Assembly (NCBI GenBank): GCA_965216965.1
Contig: CBDCGX010000015.1
Coordinates: 1 to 7,503, forward strand
From: CBDAKK01 sp965216965
GTDB taxonomy: Bacteria > Spirochaetota > Spirochaetia > WTKD01 > G963693115
DNA length: 7,503 nucleotides
Direction of reading: 5' to 3'
In this document: positions 6,896 to 7,503 of the stretch, piece by piece
Layout: every line of letters begins with the position of its first letter
Numbering within the stretch: the first letter of the stretch is position 1
Translations under genes and position numbers: made by a program
The notes under the pieces: generated by a model
Told to the model about the DNA's origin: nothing
The model's database searches: none
The model's input: only the letters and a program-made list of their open reading frames with translations

Positions 6896-7273
6896 GCCCG
6901 TTACAGTGGGAAAATACCTATTTTTATTATAAACTAGTAACCTAATCCTTGTGTTTTATGTTTTCAAGCACGCTCCTCATAGAAATGTATTAAGATACAA
7001 GAGTGCTACCCTACTTTAATAAAGTAACATTATCCCCAGCATCTTTTTTTTATTTTTTGTTTTCTATATATCTTTAAAAACATAGGGTACCATACGAATG
7101 TATCTGCACCTGACAATAAATGGAATGAGTAAGTTTCTTTTTTCTATAATGTAAGAGGGCCCATTTATAAATGATGTTTTTAATTGTTTAAGTATAGCTT
7201 TTCTTTTTGGAGAGATTGATGTTAAAACATTTGCGAATATTATTTCGTAAGACATTTCATGTTAGTATTTTAG
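6896..7273. other. Non-coding spacer between the divergent rpsB and gap promoters
   Basis: I find no convincing gene here on either strand. The longest open frame is a 63-codon minus-strand ORF at 7064-7255 with no ribosome binding site and no recognised similarity. There is a short AT-rich palindrome at 7012-7026 (TACTTTA-A-TAAAGTA) and a T-rich run at about 7044-7058. No tRNA T-loop, 4.5S RNA or tmRNA motif is visible. Other intergenic gaps in the window are 3 to 42 nt, so this spacer stands out. It may be a decayed gene or an uncharacterised RNA or regulatory region, but nothing in it shows which. Confidence 0.6.
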
Positions 7274-7302
7274 TTGACAAGAGATGTTTCTTTTATTAAA
7301 AT
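7274..7302 (+). promoter_or_regulatory. Sigma-70-type promoter for gap
   Basis: A perfect -35 box TTGACA (7274-7279) is followed after 17 nt by TAAAAT (7297-7302, 5 of 6 to TATAAT). It is oriented towards gap, and the start is expected near 7309, giving a leader of about 73 nt. It is the best promoter match in the window and fits strong expression of a glycolytic gene. Confidence 0.78.
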
Positions 7303-7310
7303 AAAAGAAA
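7287..7310 (+). promoter_or_regulatory. 24-bp inverted repeat over the gap -10 box (possible operator)
   Basis: TTTCTTTTATT and AATAAAAGAAA form perfect 11-bp arms separated by AA. The centre of the dyad falls on the gap -10 box and the right arm reaches the expected transcription start, which is where a repressor would block the promoter. Each arm includes one matched C/G pair, but the sequence is AT-rich and partly low complexity, so chance is possible. No regulator gene is nearby to name as a partner. Confidence 0.4.
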
Positions 7311-7332
7311 AGAAAAGTATTAATGTATTAAA

Positions 7333-7366
7333 AATTAAATAACTTTACTAAATGTATTATTTAATT
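7333..7366 (+). promoter_or_regulatory. AU-only hairpin in the gap leader
   Basis: Perfect 10-bp arms AATTAAATAA (7333-7342) and TTATTTAATT (7357-7366) enclose a 14-nt loop. The stem ends 4 nt before the gap Shine-Dalgarno AGGAG (7371-7375). All pairs are A-U, so stability is low. A role in mRNA stability or ribosome access is possible but unproven. Confidence 0.35.
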
Positions 7367-7381
7367 AAAAAGGAGTATTAA

Positions 7382-7503
7382 ATGAAAATAGCTATAAATG
7401 GGTTTGGTCGTATAGGACGTAATGTATTTAAAATAGCTCTTGAGAAAGAGGTTGACATTATTGGCATAAATGATCTTACAAGCACAAAAACACTTGCTAC
7501 GTT
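7382..7503 (+). CDS. gap: Glyceraldehyde-3-phosphate dehydrogenase, N-terminal fragment (runs off right edge)
   Basis: GAPDH oxidises glyceraldehyde 3-phosphate with NAD+ and phosphate to 1,3-bisphosphoglycerate in glycolysis. Forty complete codons are visible. They begin MKIAINGFGRIGRNVFK, which carries the NAD-binding Rossmann motif NGFGRIGR at residues 6-13 that is diagnostic of type I GAPDH. They continue to GINDLTSTKTLAT, where the ND pair ends the second Rossmann strand and contacts the NAD ribose in this family. The start is fixed by AGGAG at 7371-7375, 6 nt before the ATG. The catalytic cysteine and the rest of the protein lie outside the window. It has its own strong upstream promoter and is divergent from the rpsB operon, with no functional link to that operon evident. 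Confidence 0.96.
   Translation, partial: MKIAINGFGRIGRNVFKIALEKEVDIIGINDLTSTKTLAT

Noticed and set aside
6967..7007. Imperfect hairpin AGCAC / GTGCT with an inner GTAT/ATAC stem
   Set aside because: Pairing needs a bulge and G-U pairs, has a long loop, and is not followed by a U-tract, so it supports neither a terminator nor a known RNA.
6961..7030. Possible tRNA or other structured RNA gene
   Set aside because: No T-loop (GTTCRANNC) on either strand and no 7-bp acceptor stem with a cloverleaf layout.
7012..7058. Palindrome TACTTTA-A-TAAAGTA followed by a T-rich run, resembling a rightward terminator
   Set aside because: The stem is AT-only and the T-run begins nearly 20 nt after it; there is also no rightward gene upstream to terminate.
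7064..7255. A 63-codon minus-strand ORF in the rpsB-gap spacer
   Set aside because: It has no Shine-Dalgarno and no recognised similarity. By a rough estimate from base composition, one stop-free run of this length is expected by chance in this amount of AT-rich non-coding DNA.

Overview
This AT-rich window (roughly one third G+C by eye) looks like the chromosome of a spirochaete. The minus strand carries the translation/envelope cluster rpsB-tsf-frr-uppS-cdsA-rseP, read from right to left. It has no pyrH between tsf and frr and no dxr between cdsA and rseP. As I recall, this is the gene order of Borrelia (BB0123 to BB0118). Treponema pallidum has the same block with dxr inserted. The spirochaete assignment rests on this synteny and on AT content, not on a database search, and the genus is not resolved.

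Layout. Positions 1-1316 (minus) hold the 5' part of a gene running off the left edge. It encodes a secreted protein with a clear signal peptide and beta-propeller-like sequence, function unknown. Next come rseP (1359-2672), cdsA (2697-3623), uppS (3627-4370), frr (4376-4936), tsf (4941-5783) and rpsB (5820-6740), all on the minus strand with gaps of 3 to 42 nt and no visible internal terminator, so probably one long operon. Positions 6741-7381 are a 641-nt non-coding spacer. It contains candidate promoters for rpsB (leftward) and for gap (rightward), plus several inverted repeats. The first 40 codons of gap (GAPDH) run off the right edge from 7382.

How the genes fit together. rpsB, tsf and frr supply ribosomal protein S2, elongation factor Ts and ribosome recycling factor. 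uppS makes the undecaprenyl carrier lipid for peptidoglycan, and cdsA makes CDP-diacylglycerol for phospholipids. rseP is a site-2 intramembrane protease, and the last visible gene is probably an envelope-exported protein. The cluster therefore couples translation capacity to envelope synthesis. gap is a separate, divergently transcribed glycolytic gene.

I see no mobile element, CRISPR array, tRNA or rRNA, and no clearly new system. The points most worth checking are non-canonical residues in the signature motifs of UppS and CdsA, a 24-bp inverted repeat centred on the gap -10 box, overlapping candidate promoters before rpsB, and the unidentified exported protein after rseP.
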